This document shows, piece by piece, positions 1 to 7,043 of a DNA stretch of 33,134 nt. The notes below the pieces were generated by a model, which saw only the letters and a list, made by a program, of their open reading frames with translations, had not been told where the DNA came from and searched no databases. The stretch comes from Limosilactobacillus urinaemulieris (GTDB lineage: Bacteria > Bacillota > Bacilli > Lactobacillales > Lactobacillaceae), in contig NZ_JABUXR010000017.1 in NCBI RefSeq assembly GCF_014838745.1, forward strand, positions 1 through 33,134, read 5' to 3'. The position numbers were made by a program, and so were the translations under genes. Within the stretch, counting starts at the first letter, position 1. Each line of letters begins with the position of its first letter.

Positions 1-448
1 AAGTCGCCGTCTTGGGATTTAATTGATAGTGAAAATAGTCTGCACACTCATAAATTGATGGAGCGTGATCAAATAAGTGATACTTTTTAAAGAGTTGTTG
101 CTGTAAATCAACTTCCATCACTTGTGGCAATTTGATCCCAGCCTGTTGTAAGAACAGATCATCAAAAGTAGAATTGCCAAAGCCAATTAAAGTATCAGCT
201 TGGTTAAAGAGCTTTTGAATGGTTGGTAAGAAATCATTTAATGATGGTTGGTTAGTCACATCTTGTGGGTGAATTTTAAATCCTTGTTGAGTCGGGTCCC
301 AATTTTTAACTCTTTCTGGTTTGAATAAGTGAGAGAAAACAATGTTGCCAAATAAATCCGTTATGGTTAGGTGAATGATTTCATCACTTTGCCAATCTAA
401 ACCAGTAGTATCAATCCAGTATATAAATGGAGTATAATATTTTACCAT
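1..448 (-). CDS. DEDD-type 3'-5' exonuclease-like protein, truncated by window edge
   Basis: Reading leftward from an ATG at 448, behind a GGAGG ribosome site, there is an open frame of 149 codons that runs off the window. The start YWIDTTGLDW followed by a strand ending in LFKPE, and a later GFGNSTFDDLFLQQAG, match the Exo I and Exo II regions of DnaQ/RNase T-like exonucleases (usually DxETTGL and hNxxFDxxfL). N and D of Exo II are present. In Exo I the glutamate of DxE is missing, because the sequence reads D-T-T-G-L where D-T-E-T-T-G-L is expected. The protein may therefore be a degenerate exonuclease or a nucleic-acid-binding relative. The family call is moderately secure; activity is doubtful. 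It lies directly downstream of the recombinase gene on the same strand, but a hairpin separates them and it has its own ribosome site. Confidence 0.6.
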   Translation of the reverse strand, partial: MVKYYTPFIYWIDTTGLDWQSDEIIHLTITDLFGNIVFSHLFKPERVKNWDPTQQGFKIHPQDVTNQPSLNDFLPTIQKLFNQADTLIGFGNSTFDDLFLQQAGIKLPQVMEVDLQQQLFKKYHLFDHAPSIYECADYFHYQLNPKTAT

Positions 449-465
449 TTTTCAAATCCTCCAGC

Positions 466-510
466 GCAAAATAATATATATTTTTTGGAAACTAAGCTAT
501 ATTATTTTGC
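466..510. terminator. AT-rich inverted repeat at the recombinase stop
   Basis: Two perfect 13-bp arms, GCAAAATAATATA (466-478) and its complement (498-510), are separated by 19 bases. The right arm includes the last codons of the recombinase. A transcript from the recombinase would form this hairpin just after its stop and just before the exonuclease ribosome site. The stem is weak and there is no long U-run, so it may be a poor terminator or a recombination site. Confidence 0.4.
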
Positions 511-1070
511 TCCACCTGCTTTCGGATCCGCTGCAAAGTTGAAATTGATATATCAAAAGCACTCGCAGTTTGCTTATAAGAATGGGTCAGTAAATACTCA
601 TAAGCGGCCTGATAGTGTGGGGTGATGGCTCTTTTGGGCCTTCCTTCATGATAATCAGACCGGTGCAGTTTAGCATAGCGTTTTCCTTCTTGGGTCCGGT
701 CCACAATCATATCCCGCTCCATTTCCGCTACTGCCAAGAGAATGGTCTTAACTAACTTACCTACTGTTGAGTTTTCCAACATGCCAATGTTAAGGACATT
801 GATCTTCACTCCTTGATTCATTAATGGGTCAATCACATTCAATGCTTCCCGTGTATTTCTAGCCAACCGATCCAGCTTAGTAACCGTAATCACATCACCC
901 GGTTTCACCAATTGAGTGAGTTTAGCAAATTGGGGACGATCAGTAGTGGTTCCAGTAAATTTTTCGGAGAAGATACAATCATCACTGATCCCAGCATTCT
1001 GTAATTGATTAATCTGATCTGCTAGTTCTTGTCCCTTAGTGGAGACCCTAGCATAGCCATATTGTGTCAT
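492..1070 (-). CDS. Small serine recombinase (resolvase/invertase family)
   Basis: A 192-aa serine recombinase. The N-terminal catalytic domain shows YGYARVSTKGQ with the nucleophilic serine, then TKLDRLARN and an AVAEMERDMIVDRTQEG segment, all hallmarks of the Tn3-resolvase/Pin group. A short hinge (EGRPKRAIT) leads to a C-terminal helix-turn-helix ending in DISISTLQRIRKQ. Length is normal for plasmid or transposon resolvases. I choose the ATG at 1070 (MTQYGY) over the further upstream ATGs because AAGGA lies about 10 bases before it and family members begin here. Its job is probably multimer resolution or site inversion for a plasmid-like element. An inverted repeat at 1102-1123 could be its operator or part of a res site. 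No transposase is adjacent. Confidence 0.88.
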   Translation of the reverse strand: MTQYGYARVSTKGQELADQINQLQNAGISDDCIFSEKFTGTTTDRPQFAKLTQLVKPGDVITVTKLDRLARNTREALNVIDPLMNQGVKINVLNIGMLENSTVGKLVKTILLAVAEMERDMIVDRTQEGKRYAKLHRSDYHEGRPKRAITPHYQAAYEYLLTHSYKQTASAFDISISTLQRIRKQVEQNNIA

Positions 1071-1101
1071 TTCAATCCATCCTTTTTGACCATAGTTTTT
1101 G

Positions 1102-1123
1102 AACATCATTAAGGCTTGATGTT
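1102..1123. promoter_or_regulatory. Inverted repeat upstream of the recombinase
   Basis: AACATCA (1102-1108) and TGATGTT (1117-1123) form a 7-bp inverted repeat with an 8-bp spacer, 32 bp upstream of the recombinase start. Resolvases often bind such sites next to their own gene, so this is a candidate operator or res subsite. The assignment is by position only. Confidence 0.3.
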
Positions 1124-1177
1124 ATAGGCCCAGCCCCTTCATTCGCTTACTTACAAGTTTTTGAATAGGCTTGCATT

Positions 1178-1610
1178 AAATATAGTGCGAATGGTTGAGA
1201 ATCTACATAGCCAAGTTGAAATTAGGTGTCGGGTAAACTGACACATTTTAGTCAATGTACGACACCATTTTTGACACCGGACTTTGAAATTTAAAAGTGT
1301 CAGTTATTAATTCAAATGGTGTCGGTCTGGTGTTAGTTAAGCTGACACCAGCAGATTATTGTTATATCAAGCATTTGGAAACTTTTCAATAATTATAGTG
1401 TCAGTCAAGGAATGATGGCTAAAGTTAGTGGTATCAAGGTGTTGAAAGAAAAAGTGTCAACGGTGTCAGGTTTTGAACAGAACTTTTTAAATTAAATATT
1501 AAATGAAAAAAATAATAGTAATTAGTGTTTAAAAGAGTAGGTAATAGTTATTTAATATGTTTTCATCTAAAACCTGACACACCTGGCACCTAATGGATTG
1601 GGTAACCAAA
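1178..1610. repeat. Large imperfect repeat, copy A (contains origin-like block A)
   Basis: About 430 bp that recur, diverged, at 2057-2475 in the same orientation with an offset of about 870 bp. No open reading frame fits either copy. The block is full of short GTGTCA, TGACAC, GGTGTCG and CGACACC words in both orientations. Its right part (1454-1590) has two iterons, then a 94-bp AT-rich spacer, then two iterons in the opposite orientation. Copies A and B match well in the spacer-flanking words and in the leading segment CTACATAGCC(A/G). A duplicated replication origin is the most natural reading. Confidence 0.7.
1454..1590. other. Candidate replication origin A (iterons GTGTCA flanking an AT-rich spacer)
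   Basis: The left arm is GTGTCAACGGTGTCAGG (1454-1470), two iterons 9 bp apart. The spacer at 1475-1568 is 94 bp of nearly pure A/T. The right arm is CCTGACACACCTGGCACC (1573-1590), i.e. the same words inverted. Short iterons on both sides of an 80-100 bp AT-rich stretch are the known layout of origins used by SaPI/PICI-type replication proteins with SF3 helicases. Such a protein is encoded 2 kb downstream. Function is inferred, not shown. Confidence 0.5.
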
Positions 1611-1759
1611 GTAATTTGAGGTCTACTGCTGATACTTGGATCAGTCTAATGTTATTAATCCTGAAAAGTTTTATTTAATCATTTAATTAAAAAGAAAGTG
1701 TCTAATCAATAATTGCAATAAAAGTAATTCCTCAACATCCTTATAAACTTGTTATAATA

Positions 1760-1927
1760 AAAAAGTGCACTGGCAACCACCAAAGCACAAGATGTCAACT
1801 TAGGAGCTAATCTCTTTGGGGACGTTCTTTGTTGCGCTTGGCTGGTGGTGTATTGCAGTACACCAGAACAAGAGCGCTACCGTTAAGCTATCAGCCTAAT
1901 TGTTGAATATAATATATTCTCTGTTAC
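1760..1927 (-). ncRNA. Candidate ~165-nt structured small RNA between the two origin blocks
   Basis: On the minus strand a TATAAT (complement of 1934-1939) stands 17 bp from TCGTCA, four of six bases matching a -35. A transcript from about 1927 would contain a compact fold at 1896-1840 that begins GGCTGAT, has a D-arm-like GCTTAACGGTAGC, and a stem-loop with CTGCAA in the loop. It would end in a long imperfect hairpin (about 1850-1773) followed by TTTTTT near 1762-1767, a plausible intrinsic terminator. No protein of useful length is encoded on either strand. A plus-strand transcript from a weaker TATAAT at 1753 to the terminator near 1991 would be fully antisense to it. Options are an origin-control antisense RNA, a type I antitoxin-like RNA or a decayed tRNA-like element. 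Confidence 0.35.
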
Positions 1928-1961
1928 GGTTATATTATAGCATGGTTTAGCGACTTTGACG

Positions 1962-1993
1962 ACCGCTTGGCTTTCTGGCTGAGCGGTTTTTCT
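1962..1993 (+). terminator. Rho-independent terminator (plus strand)
   Basis: ACCGCTTGGC, loop TTTCT, then GGCTGAGCGGT form an imperfect stem followed by a T-run. It would end any plus-strand transcript crossing the small-RNA locus. Confidence 0.5.
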
Positions 1994-2056
1994 GTATCTT
2001 AATATTACTGCTTACTCTACCCATCAGCTTAAAATTTTTAATCAGGACCATGCAAT

Positions 2057-2475
2057 TAATATAGTGCAAATCTACATAGCCAGGTTGAAATTAGGTGTCG
2101 GTTTAGCTGGCACATTTTAGCCAATGTGCGACACCGTTTTTGACACCGGACTTTGAATTTTAAAACAGGCTAGTTATTAACCCAATTGGTGCTGGGTTAG
2201 TGTCAAGTTAGCTGGCACCAGTAAAATATTGTTATATCAAGCACTTTGACACTTTTTAATAATTGTGGTGCCAATTGAGTAATGATAGATAAAGTCAGTG
2301 ATGTCATGGTGTTGAAAGAAAAAGTGCCAACGGTGCCAGGTTTTAACAAGAACTTTTTAAGTTAACTAATTAGGAAGAAAAATAATAGTAATTGATGTTG
2401 AATTTAGTAGTTAATTATTATTTATTATGTTTTACCCCAAAACCTGGCACGCCTGGCACCAAATAAATTGTGTTA
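2057..2475. repeat. Large imperfect repeat, copy B (contains origin-like block B)
   Basis: This is the second copy of the 1178-1610 block, same orientation. The order of all landmarks is kept, but most GTGTCA/TGACAC words of copy A are GTGCCA/TGGCAC here. The GGTGTCG and CGACACC words near the left side (2095-2150) are unchanged. No coding frame is seen. The copies also differ by a small deletion near 2067 and by scattered substitutions, so the duplication is not recent. Confidence 0.7.
2324..2460. other. Candidate replication origin B (iterons GTGCCA flanking an AT-rich spacer)
   Basis: The left arm is GTGCCAACGGTGCCAGG (2324-2340) and the right arm CCTGGCACGCCTGGCACC (2443-2460), with a 94-bp AT-rich spacer at 2345-2438. 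Spacer length and arm spacing are identical to block A, but the iteron has changed from GTGTCA to GTGCCA in every arm. That pattern fits an origin recognised by a replication protein of different specificity. Confidence 0.5.
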
Positions 2476-2664
2476 TTGAAAATGGGTTAAAGTCAATAGT
2501 GAGTAGTAGTTAGACATTGTTTTCACTTCCGCTACGACCGTTGGCACCAGTGGAATCTAAAGTGACTTGAGAAATAGATTAATAAAAGTTTCTACCTATT
2601 ATATAAAAGAATATGGATGAAGGATTCTGCATTGGAAACAATACACATTCAAATTTAGATAAGC
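2476..2664. other. Intergenic stretch without recognised feature
   Basis: No open frame with a ribosome site, and no strong promoter or terminator is seen here. A single isolated GTTGGCACCAG near 2540 resembles a lone GTGCCA-type iteron. Confidence 0.4.
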
Positions 2665-2717
2665 AAAAGTGGTTACCGTTACTACATCATGTAGTTACAT
2701 AAACGATAATCACTTTT
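2665..2717. other. Large hairpin / cruciform-capable inverted repeat
   Basis: The outer arms AAAAGTGGTTACCGTT (2665-2680) and its near-complement (2702-2717) match at 14 of 16 positions. The inner arms ACTACAT (2681-2687) and ATGTAGT (2689-2695) are perfect around a single C. A T-rich run follows, so it could end a plus-strand transcript. Its position at the edge of the 75-bp repeat array also allows a role in the origin. Confidence 0.5.
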
Positions 2718-2987
2718 ATTTTTAAAATTAATTTTAATTAAACTAACAGGTGAGGATGCAATTCAAAATTGGGTAAAACAATTTTGAAAAAATTTTTTAA
2801 AATGAATTTTTCTTAAACTAAATGTGAGGGCAGAATCCGTTGCCTTAAAGAACGATTTTTAAAATAATTTTTGATTTTAATTTTTATTATAACAATTGGT
2901 GAGGGGAATTTTTCGAATGTTGAAAAAACGATTTTTAAAAATTATTTTCAAATGAATTTCAATTAAAACATATGTAGAGGAATTTCA
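2701..2987. repeat. Four AT-rich direct repeats with 75-bp period
   Basis: Each unit starts with (A)AACGAT or a variant, runs through 30-40 bp of A/T rich in TTTTTAAAA and ends in a short G-rich tag. The tags are GTGAGG at 2750, 2824 and 2899 and GTAGAGG at 2974, giving spacings of 74, 75 and 75 bp. That is close to seven helical turns, so the tags lie on one face of the DNA. The array ends about 120 bp before the first gene of the replication operon. Likely roles are binding sites for the replication protein, a DNA-unwinding element, or operators for this operon. Confidence 0.65.
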
Positions 2988-3014
2988 TAACCCAGAAAAT
3001 ACGAAGGAGATGAA

Positions 3015-3032
3015 TAGCAATGATCATTGCTA
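3015..3032. promoter_or_regulatory. 18-bp perfect palindrome
   Basis: TAGCAATGATCATTGCTA is self-complementary over all 18 bases. It starts 6 bp after an AAGGAG and includes the ATG of a ten-codon frame. As DNA it looks like an operator for a dimeric repressor; as RNA it could hide the ATG. It precedes the replication operon by 75 bp. Confidence 0.45.
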
Positions 3033-3052
3033 GACCAAGAGATGGACCCTAA
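3020..3052 (+). CDS. Possible 10-residue leader peptide
   Basis: AAGGAG at 3004-3009 is followed by an ATG at 3020 and a frame MIIARPRDGP ending in TAA. A ribosome site this good before so short a frame suggests a leader peptide or a decayed gene start. There is no homology to rely on. Confidence 0.2.
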   Translation: MIIARPRDGP

Positions 3053-3106
3053 AGCGCATAAATTATTAGTGCAGTTAATTAGTATTTATAGAAAGAGGTA
3101 ATTTTT

Positions 3107-3619
3107 ATGACTATTTTACAAAATCCACCGTACTATATGAATATTTTCTTCCGCCAAGAATATGGTGAGTATACTGGTGGCTATGGAATAGTAGAAGCAG
3201 GGAAGCAAATTGTTTACCCGATAATGGATTTTACAAATTGTGCCAAAATGCATTCTGGTTATGGCGGAATAATTAAGGTTGCGGCAGAAAGAATGTATGC
3301 ACCTGTGTATTCGGATATTCGTTATGCCAGATATTCTAGGTTTTCTGATATGGTTAATGCTCACCCGGAACTTAGTGATCGAAATGTTAAGAGAGCTATA
3401 CGGTGTCGATTTAAACAACTAGGCATCAGAATGCTCACTAGAAAAGAAGAAAAAAACATTAAGCAGGTTGTGGAATATGATCCTTCTGCAGGAGAGCGAC
3501 TTTCTAAAATTAGGGATAACATTGAGAAATATTTTGAAAAGCTACCCCAATTAGCATGCAAGCATATCTGTGACAATGAAATAGATCTATGGATGAAGCT
3601 GAGTGAAAATGCTAATTGA
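3107..3619 (+). CDS. Unknown protein, first gene of the replication operon
   Basis: A 170-aa protein behind an AGAGG ribosome site. I do not recognise the family. The N-terminal half is rich in Y and G (for example EYGEYTGGYGIVEAGK), and the C-terminal half is basic and helical (RNVKRAIRCRFKQLGIRMLTRKEEK), ending in an acidic tail. There is no signal peptide or membrane segment. Its last codons overlap the start of the helicase gene by 17 bp, so the two are probably translationally coupled. Its position between the repeat array and the replication protein suggests a helper or regulator of replication, such as an origin-binding or primase-accessory factor. This is inferred from context only. 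Confidence 0.75.
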   Translation: MTILQNPPYYMNIFFRQEYGEYTGGYGIVEAGKQIVYPIMDFTNCAKMHSGYGGIIKVAAERMYAPVYSDIRYARYSRFSDMVNAHPELSDRNVKRAIRCRFKQLGIRMLTRKEEKNIKQVVEYDPSAGERLSKIRDNIEKYFEKLPQLACKHICDNEIDLWMKLSENAN

Positions 3620-6506
3620 TGACACCGGAATTATGACTTTCTCCACAACTCCATTTTACCTAATTGAAGCCGAACGGTTGCATCTAAACAAAGCGTTTAG
3701 CGGCAATAAGCTATTGCTGGAGCAGAAGAATGATGAACTAATTGTAACTAGTGCCTTTGAACATATGGTTAAGACTAGTTTTAACTTCACAAATAACGGC
3801 ATCTATTCAGCCACCAAAACAATTATTGATGATGTGGTCCAGATCGATGTCCACTCTATGCTACCGACATTTGCGTATAAATTAGGGCTACTGAATTCTT
3901 ACTACAAGAAATTGTTTGATCGCAAACAGCAAATTGAAGCGATGCCTAATTACCAGAATAATACTGAACTGGTTAGGGAACGGAATGAAATTAAGCTGAA
4001 GCTCAATTTGTATTGTTCCACTAATGATTCTGGTCAAGGACGGTATGTTAATCGATTACTGGCTGTATATAGCTCGATGAACTTCATGTTTGATGTGCTT
4101 AATTATTGGGGAATGTCCAATATTGTTAATTGTTTAAACGATGGCTTTATTATGCGAGTACCTCGTGATTTTGAGAATCAATATTTGAAATTTAAGGATC
4201 ATTATCAAGCAGAAATCGATAATTTAACTTTTTCAATGAAACGATGGCAACATGCCATTATCAAAAGTCCGCAAGAGTACATCTTAATTAATAGTGAAGA
4301 AGACTATAAATGCCGAAATCATAACTTTGATGTGAATTCAGTCTACCAATCAAAAACTGGCAAGAGCTTGAGAAAGCTCAAACCAAAAGATGTTGATCAA
4401 GGCATTGTAGAACTAGCTCAGGCAAAAGAAAGGAGGTCCATAAAAATGCTAAACAATTACTTATTTAAAGAAGGTATTGATGGCGTTGACCCAGTAGATC
4501 AAGCAGAGAAGCTGAACAATATTAAACAAATTCTAGCTAAAGCTGGTGTCTATGATGCTCAGTATTTAATAGAAAGAAAGTATTATTATTACTTCACTCT
4601 TGACGAGGAAAACAACACGCAAGGTGAAGATTACGTTAATCGATTCACTCAAGAATTGTTGAGAAATCAGGTTTTCATTTCAGGTTGTAAGCTAAAGGAT
4701 CGAATTAATGTTTTAGATCAAGCAATTAAGACAACTGAAATCAAAGATATTGACGATTATCTGGAAAACACCAATGCCAGTGTGATTTGTAACTACATAC
4801 CGAGTGTGGTTGATTTAATCGGTGAAGGCCAATCGATTGAGGACTGGATGAAGTACGAAGTCCAAAGAATCAGGAACAGCAATGTAGAGCAAACATACCA
4901 ATTTAATTTACTGGCCCTGGTCATTCAGATATGGGCCAAACTACATCATGGGAATGCTAACCAATTGGGGAACTATTTAACTAAGCTATGGCAGGGTAAG
5001 TATTTAGACCAATTAGACTTGGCCGACCATATCTACAATGCTCCGAACACCCTAGTAGTTGATGGTCGATTACTAGTTAAGGATGAACGGGGAATCTACT
5101 CCACTAAGGAATCCGTAGTTAATCATCTGCTGAAGAAATATTTCACTAAAAAAGAAAAACAACAGTTCAAGAACAATAAAAATAATGTGTTGGCTTTACT
5201 GGCAGACGAAAAGTATCAAGATCAGCTAGGTGATGGTTTCCAGTCGGATCATCAGGCTATCTTCCTTGATCAAAATGCGGAGATTAGGACAGATTCGCCA
5301 TTTAAATATCAGCTTAATCACCATGTCAATGTGGATTACGATCCAACCATTGTTAATTCTAGTGAATATTTTCAGTTGAATTATTTTCTAAAACATCTTG
5401 CGCCAAAGGGTCTGAAACAATTAAAAGCAATGTTAGGACTGATACCACTCCAATATACCGACATAATGAGTGAGTTAAGAGTTTTTATTGTTTTGAAAGG
5501 AAAAAGCGGTGCCGGAAAGAGTACCTTAGCGGTCTTATTGGAGAAATTCTTCAATGACGAAGGGCAAAGTGGCTCTAATATCAGATCCAATACTCAGAAC
5601 GTGAATCAAGCCTTTATTAACGGTCGCTACATAGCGTTGAATGATGTCAAAAACGGTAAGGTAATGCTGTGGTTTGACGACTTTCAGGCCAATGAAAAGC
5701 GGAACGTCATTACTGCTAATGCTGGAACCGTGATTAATGGGGTGATTTCAGAAATGGCCGTAACTGCTTCGGCTAAGTATGAGGCAGATCATCCGGTAAC
5801 TTTACCGTCATTGATTGTAATTGCAACTAACGCCATGCCACAGGTCACGCAAGAAGGGACTGCAGCACGAATGTTTGTGATTAACTCACCGAAATCATTA
5901 AGGGAAGATCCCATCAAAGATGAGCAGGGACGGGTAGTCAACGTTTCTGATTTTATTAACAATCCTAAGGTGTGGCAGGCACTGTTCTATATCATTATGC
6001 AAGAGGCAAGTAAGCTGCTAAAGATGAGTGATAAAGAGCGGCAGAAAATCTTTAATCACAAATATTCTGCAGCTACTAAGCTAGCAGCATTAAATGATTC
6101 TTTGGAGCTATTTCTGGAAAATGAGGGAATTACGTCACTCTATGATCTGGTTGGGATCCAAGCTAATCGGTTATTCAATGTCTATAAAGATAAGATGAAG
6201 CAACCAAGTGCTTCATATCGGGCCTTCACTGAACAGCTAGAAATGCTGGGTTTTGTAATGAAGCGCAAACACTTCAATGGCAAGAATTATCAGAAAGTAA
6301 TCTGCGTTAAGAATGATAAATTGGCCCAAGAAAAAATAAAAGCCATGTTTAACGATTTGCACGTTACTCCAGATCGACTTGGTAGTGTTGATAGAACAAC
6401 TGGAGAAATTACAACCTTAAAAACATGGCGATACAAATATGATGAATTCAAAAAGAAGTATCCGCAGAGCAGTGCGGTATTTACTCCTTTTGAATTCAAC
6501 AATTAA
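3603..6506 (+). CDS. Large SF3 helicase / replication initiator (D5-P4 type primase-helicase)
   Basis: A 967-aa protein. The C-terminal third is a superfamily 3 helicase: Walker A GKSGAGKST (from about residue 634), Walker B VMLWFDDF, motif C-like IVIATNAMP, and an arginine-finger-like GTAARMF. This is the arrangement of phage/plasmid P4-alpha and D5 proteins. The first ~600 residues are mostly helical and polar, and I find no clear archaeo-eukaryotic or zinc-ribbon primase motif, so primase activity is unproven. Start is GTG at 3603 or ATG at 3609, both inside the previous gene. It should unwind DNA at an element-borne origin, and the iteron blocks and 75-bp repeats upstream are candidate targets. 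It is longer than most family members (450-800 aa). Confidence 0.88.
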   Translation: MKMLIDDTGIMTFSTTPFYLIEAERLHLNKAFSGNKLLLEQKNDELIVTSAFEHMVKTSFNFTNNGIYSATKTIIDDVVQIDVHSMLPTFAYKLGLLNSYYKKLFDRKQQIEAMPNYQNNTELVRERNEIKLKLNLYCSTNDSGQGRYVNRLLAVYSSMNFMFDVLNYWGMSNIVNCLNDGFIMRVPRDFENQYLKFKDHYQAEIDNLTFSMKRWQHAIIKSPQEYILINSEEDYKCRNHNFDVNSVYQSKTGKSLRKLKPKDVDQGIVELAQAKERRSIKMLNNYLFKEGIDGVDPVDQAEKLNNIKQILAKAGVYDAQYLIERKYYYYFTLDEENNTQGEDYVNRFTQELLRNQVFISGCKLKDRINVLDQAIKTTEIKDIDDYLENTNASVICNYIPSVVDLIGEGQSIEDWMKYEVQRIRNSNVEQTYQFNLLALVIQIWAKLHHGNANQLGNYLTKLWQGKYLDQLDLADHIYNAPNTLVVDGRLLVKDERGIYSTKESVVNHLLKKYFTKKEKQQFKNNKNNVLALLADEKYQDQLGDGFQSDHQAIFLDQNAEIRTDSPFKYQLNHHVNVDYDPTIVNSSEYFQLNYFLKHLAPKGLKQLKAMLGLIPLQYTDIMSELRVFIVLKGKSGAGKSTLAVLLEKFFNDEGQSGSNIRSNTQNVNQAFINGRYIALNDVKNGKVMLWFDDFQANEKRNVITANAGTVINGVISEMAVTASAKYEADHPVTLPSLIVIATNAMPQVTQEGTAARMFVINSPKSLREDPIKDEQGRVVNVSDFINNPKVWQALFYIIMQEASKLLKMSDKERQKIFNHKYSAATKLAALNDSLELFLENEGITSLYDLVGIQANRLFNVYKDKMKQPSASYRAFTEQLEMLGFVMKRKHFNGKNYQKVICVKNDKLAQEKIKAMFNDLHVTPDRLGSVDRTTGEITTLKTWRYKYDEFKKKYPQSSAVFTPFEFNN

Positions 6507-6570
6507 ATAAAAACTTTACACAGTAATTTTAACATAGAAACGAGCAGCGAAACCGAAAGGATGAGTATTA

Positions 6571-6813
6571 ATGCTATTGATTGATGAGACAGAAGATAAG
6601 ACTGTTAACGTTGAAAAGTCTAAGTTTCTGCAAAAGTTTAACGCATTGCACAACTACAGCGACACAATAAAAACATCAGTGAATGTTTATGATGATCAGT
6701 GTCAATTGGTGGGAATTTATTTTCCTAGAGTGACATATGTGAAGATCGTTAATGAAATTGAGAAGTTAAGAAGTGAAATTAAGCGGTTAAGGAAGGAAAA
6801 TGGGCATGGTTAA
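6571..6813 (+). CDS. Small unknown protein with C-terminal coiled coil
   Basis: 80 aa, behind AAAGGATG. The first 55 residues look like a small beta-rich domain. The end (VNEIEKLRSEIKRLRKEN) is a clear short leucine-heptad coiled coil, suggesting a dimer. It overlaps the next gene by a few bases, so it belongs to the same operon as the HTH protein and integrase. Family unknown; a small DNA-binding or accessory factor is possible. Confidence 0.75.
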   Translation: MLLIDETEDKTVNVEKSKFLQKFNALHNYSDTIKTSVNVYDDQCQLVGIYFPRVTYVKIVNEIEKLRSEIKRLRKENGHG

Positions 6814-7009
6814 AGATGAAATCGTTAACTTGAAAACATTAGCAGATATTATCGGATGCAGCAACGGTTACATTTACACTTTGATTCGACTGGGTATGCC
6901 ATATCATCAACTGGATCCGAAATCCAGACGCTACTTTGTGGTTGATGAGGTAGTTAATTGGCTGAAAACAGCGGGATTCAGGCAAGTCATAACTTGGAAA
7001 GCACGTTAA
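6806..7009 (+). CDS. Excisionase-like helix-turn-helix protein
   Basis: 67 aa from the ATG at 6806 (MVKDEIVNLK). That start is preferred over the ATG at 6800 because it is 8 bases from AAGGA. NLKTLADIIGCSNGYIYTLIRLGMPYH, then YFVVDEVVNWLK, is the winged-HTH pattern of MerR-like/AlpA-type DNA-binding proteins that act as excisionases or regulators. Lying directly upstream of the integrase, it probably directs excision, bending DNA at the attachment site, and may also regulate the integrase. Confidence 0.8.
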   Translation: MVKDEIVNLKTLADIIGCSNGYIYTLIRLGMPYHQLDPKSRRYFVVDEVVNWLKTAGFRQVITWKAR

Positions 7010-7043
7010 TATTTTTATTAATGGGTTCTAGGAGTGATAATCT

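Noticed and set aside
1-1130. Insertion sequence or transposon around the serine recombinase
   Set aside because: No transposase, no terminal inverted repeats of suitable length and no target duplication could be found.
1840-1896. Functional tRNA-Cys gene (minus strand)
   Set aside because: The segment is 57 nt, has no T-arm or TTCRA loop, and its anticodon-like loop has six bases. At best a tRNA-like element.
1827-1906. Toxin gene of an Fst/type I toxin-antitoxin locus on the plus strand
   Set aside because: The only frame of any length is a TTG-started peptide of about 26 residues without a hydrophobic span, unlike known Fst-type toxins.
1178-2475. CRISPR array
   Set aside because: The short GTGTCA/GTGCCA words occur in both orientations and at uneven distances, and the long copies are only two. 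There are no regular spacers and no cas genes.
3116-3418. 100-codon frame on the minus strand opposite the first replication-operon gene
   Set aside because: No ribosome site, and the translation lacks protein-like features. It is the mirror of the plus-strand gene.
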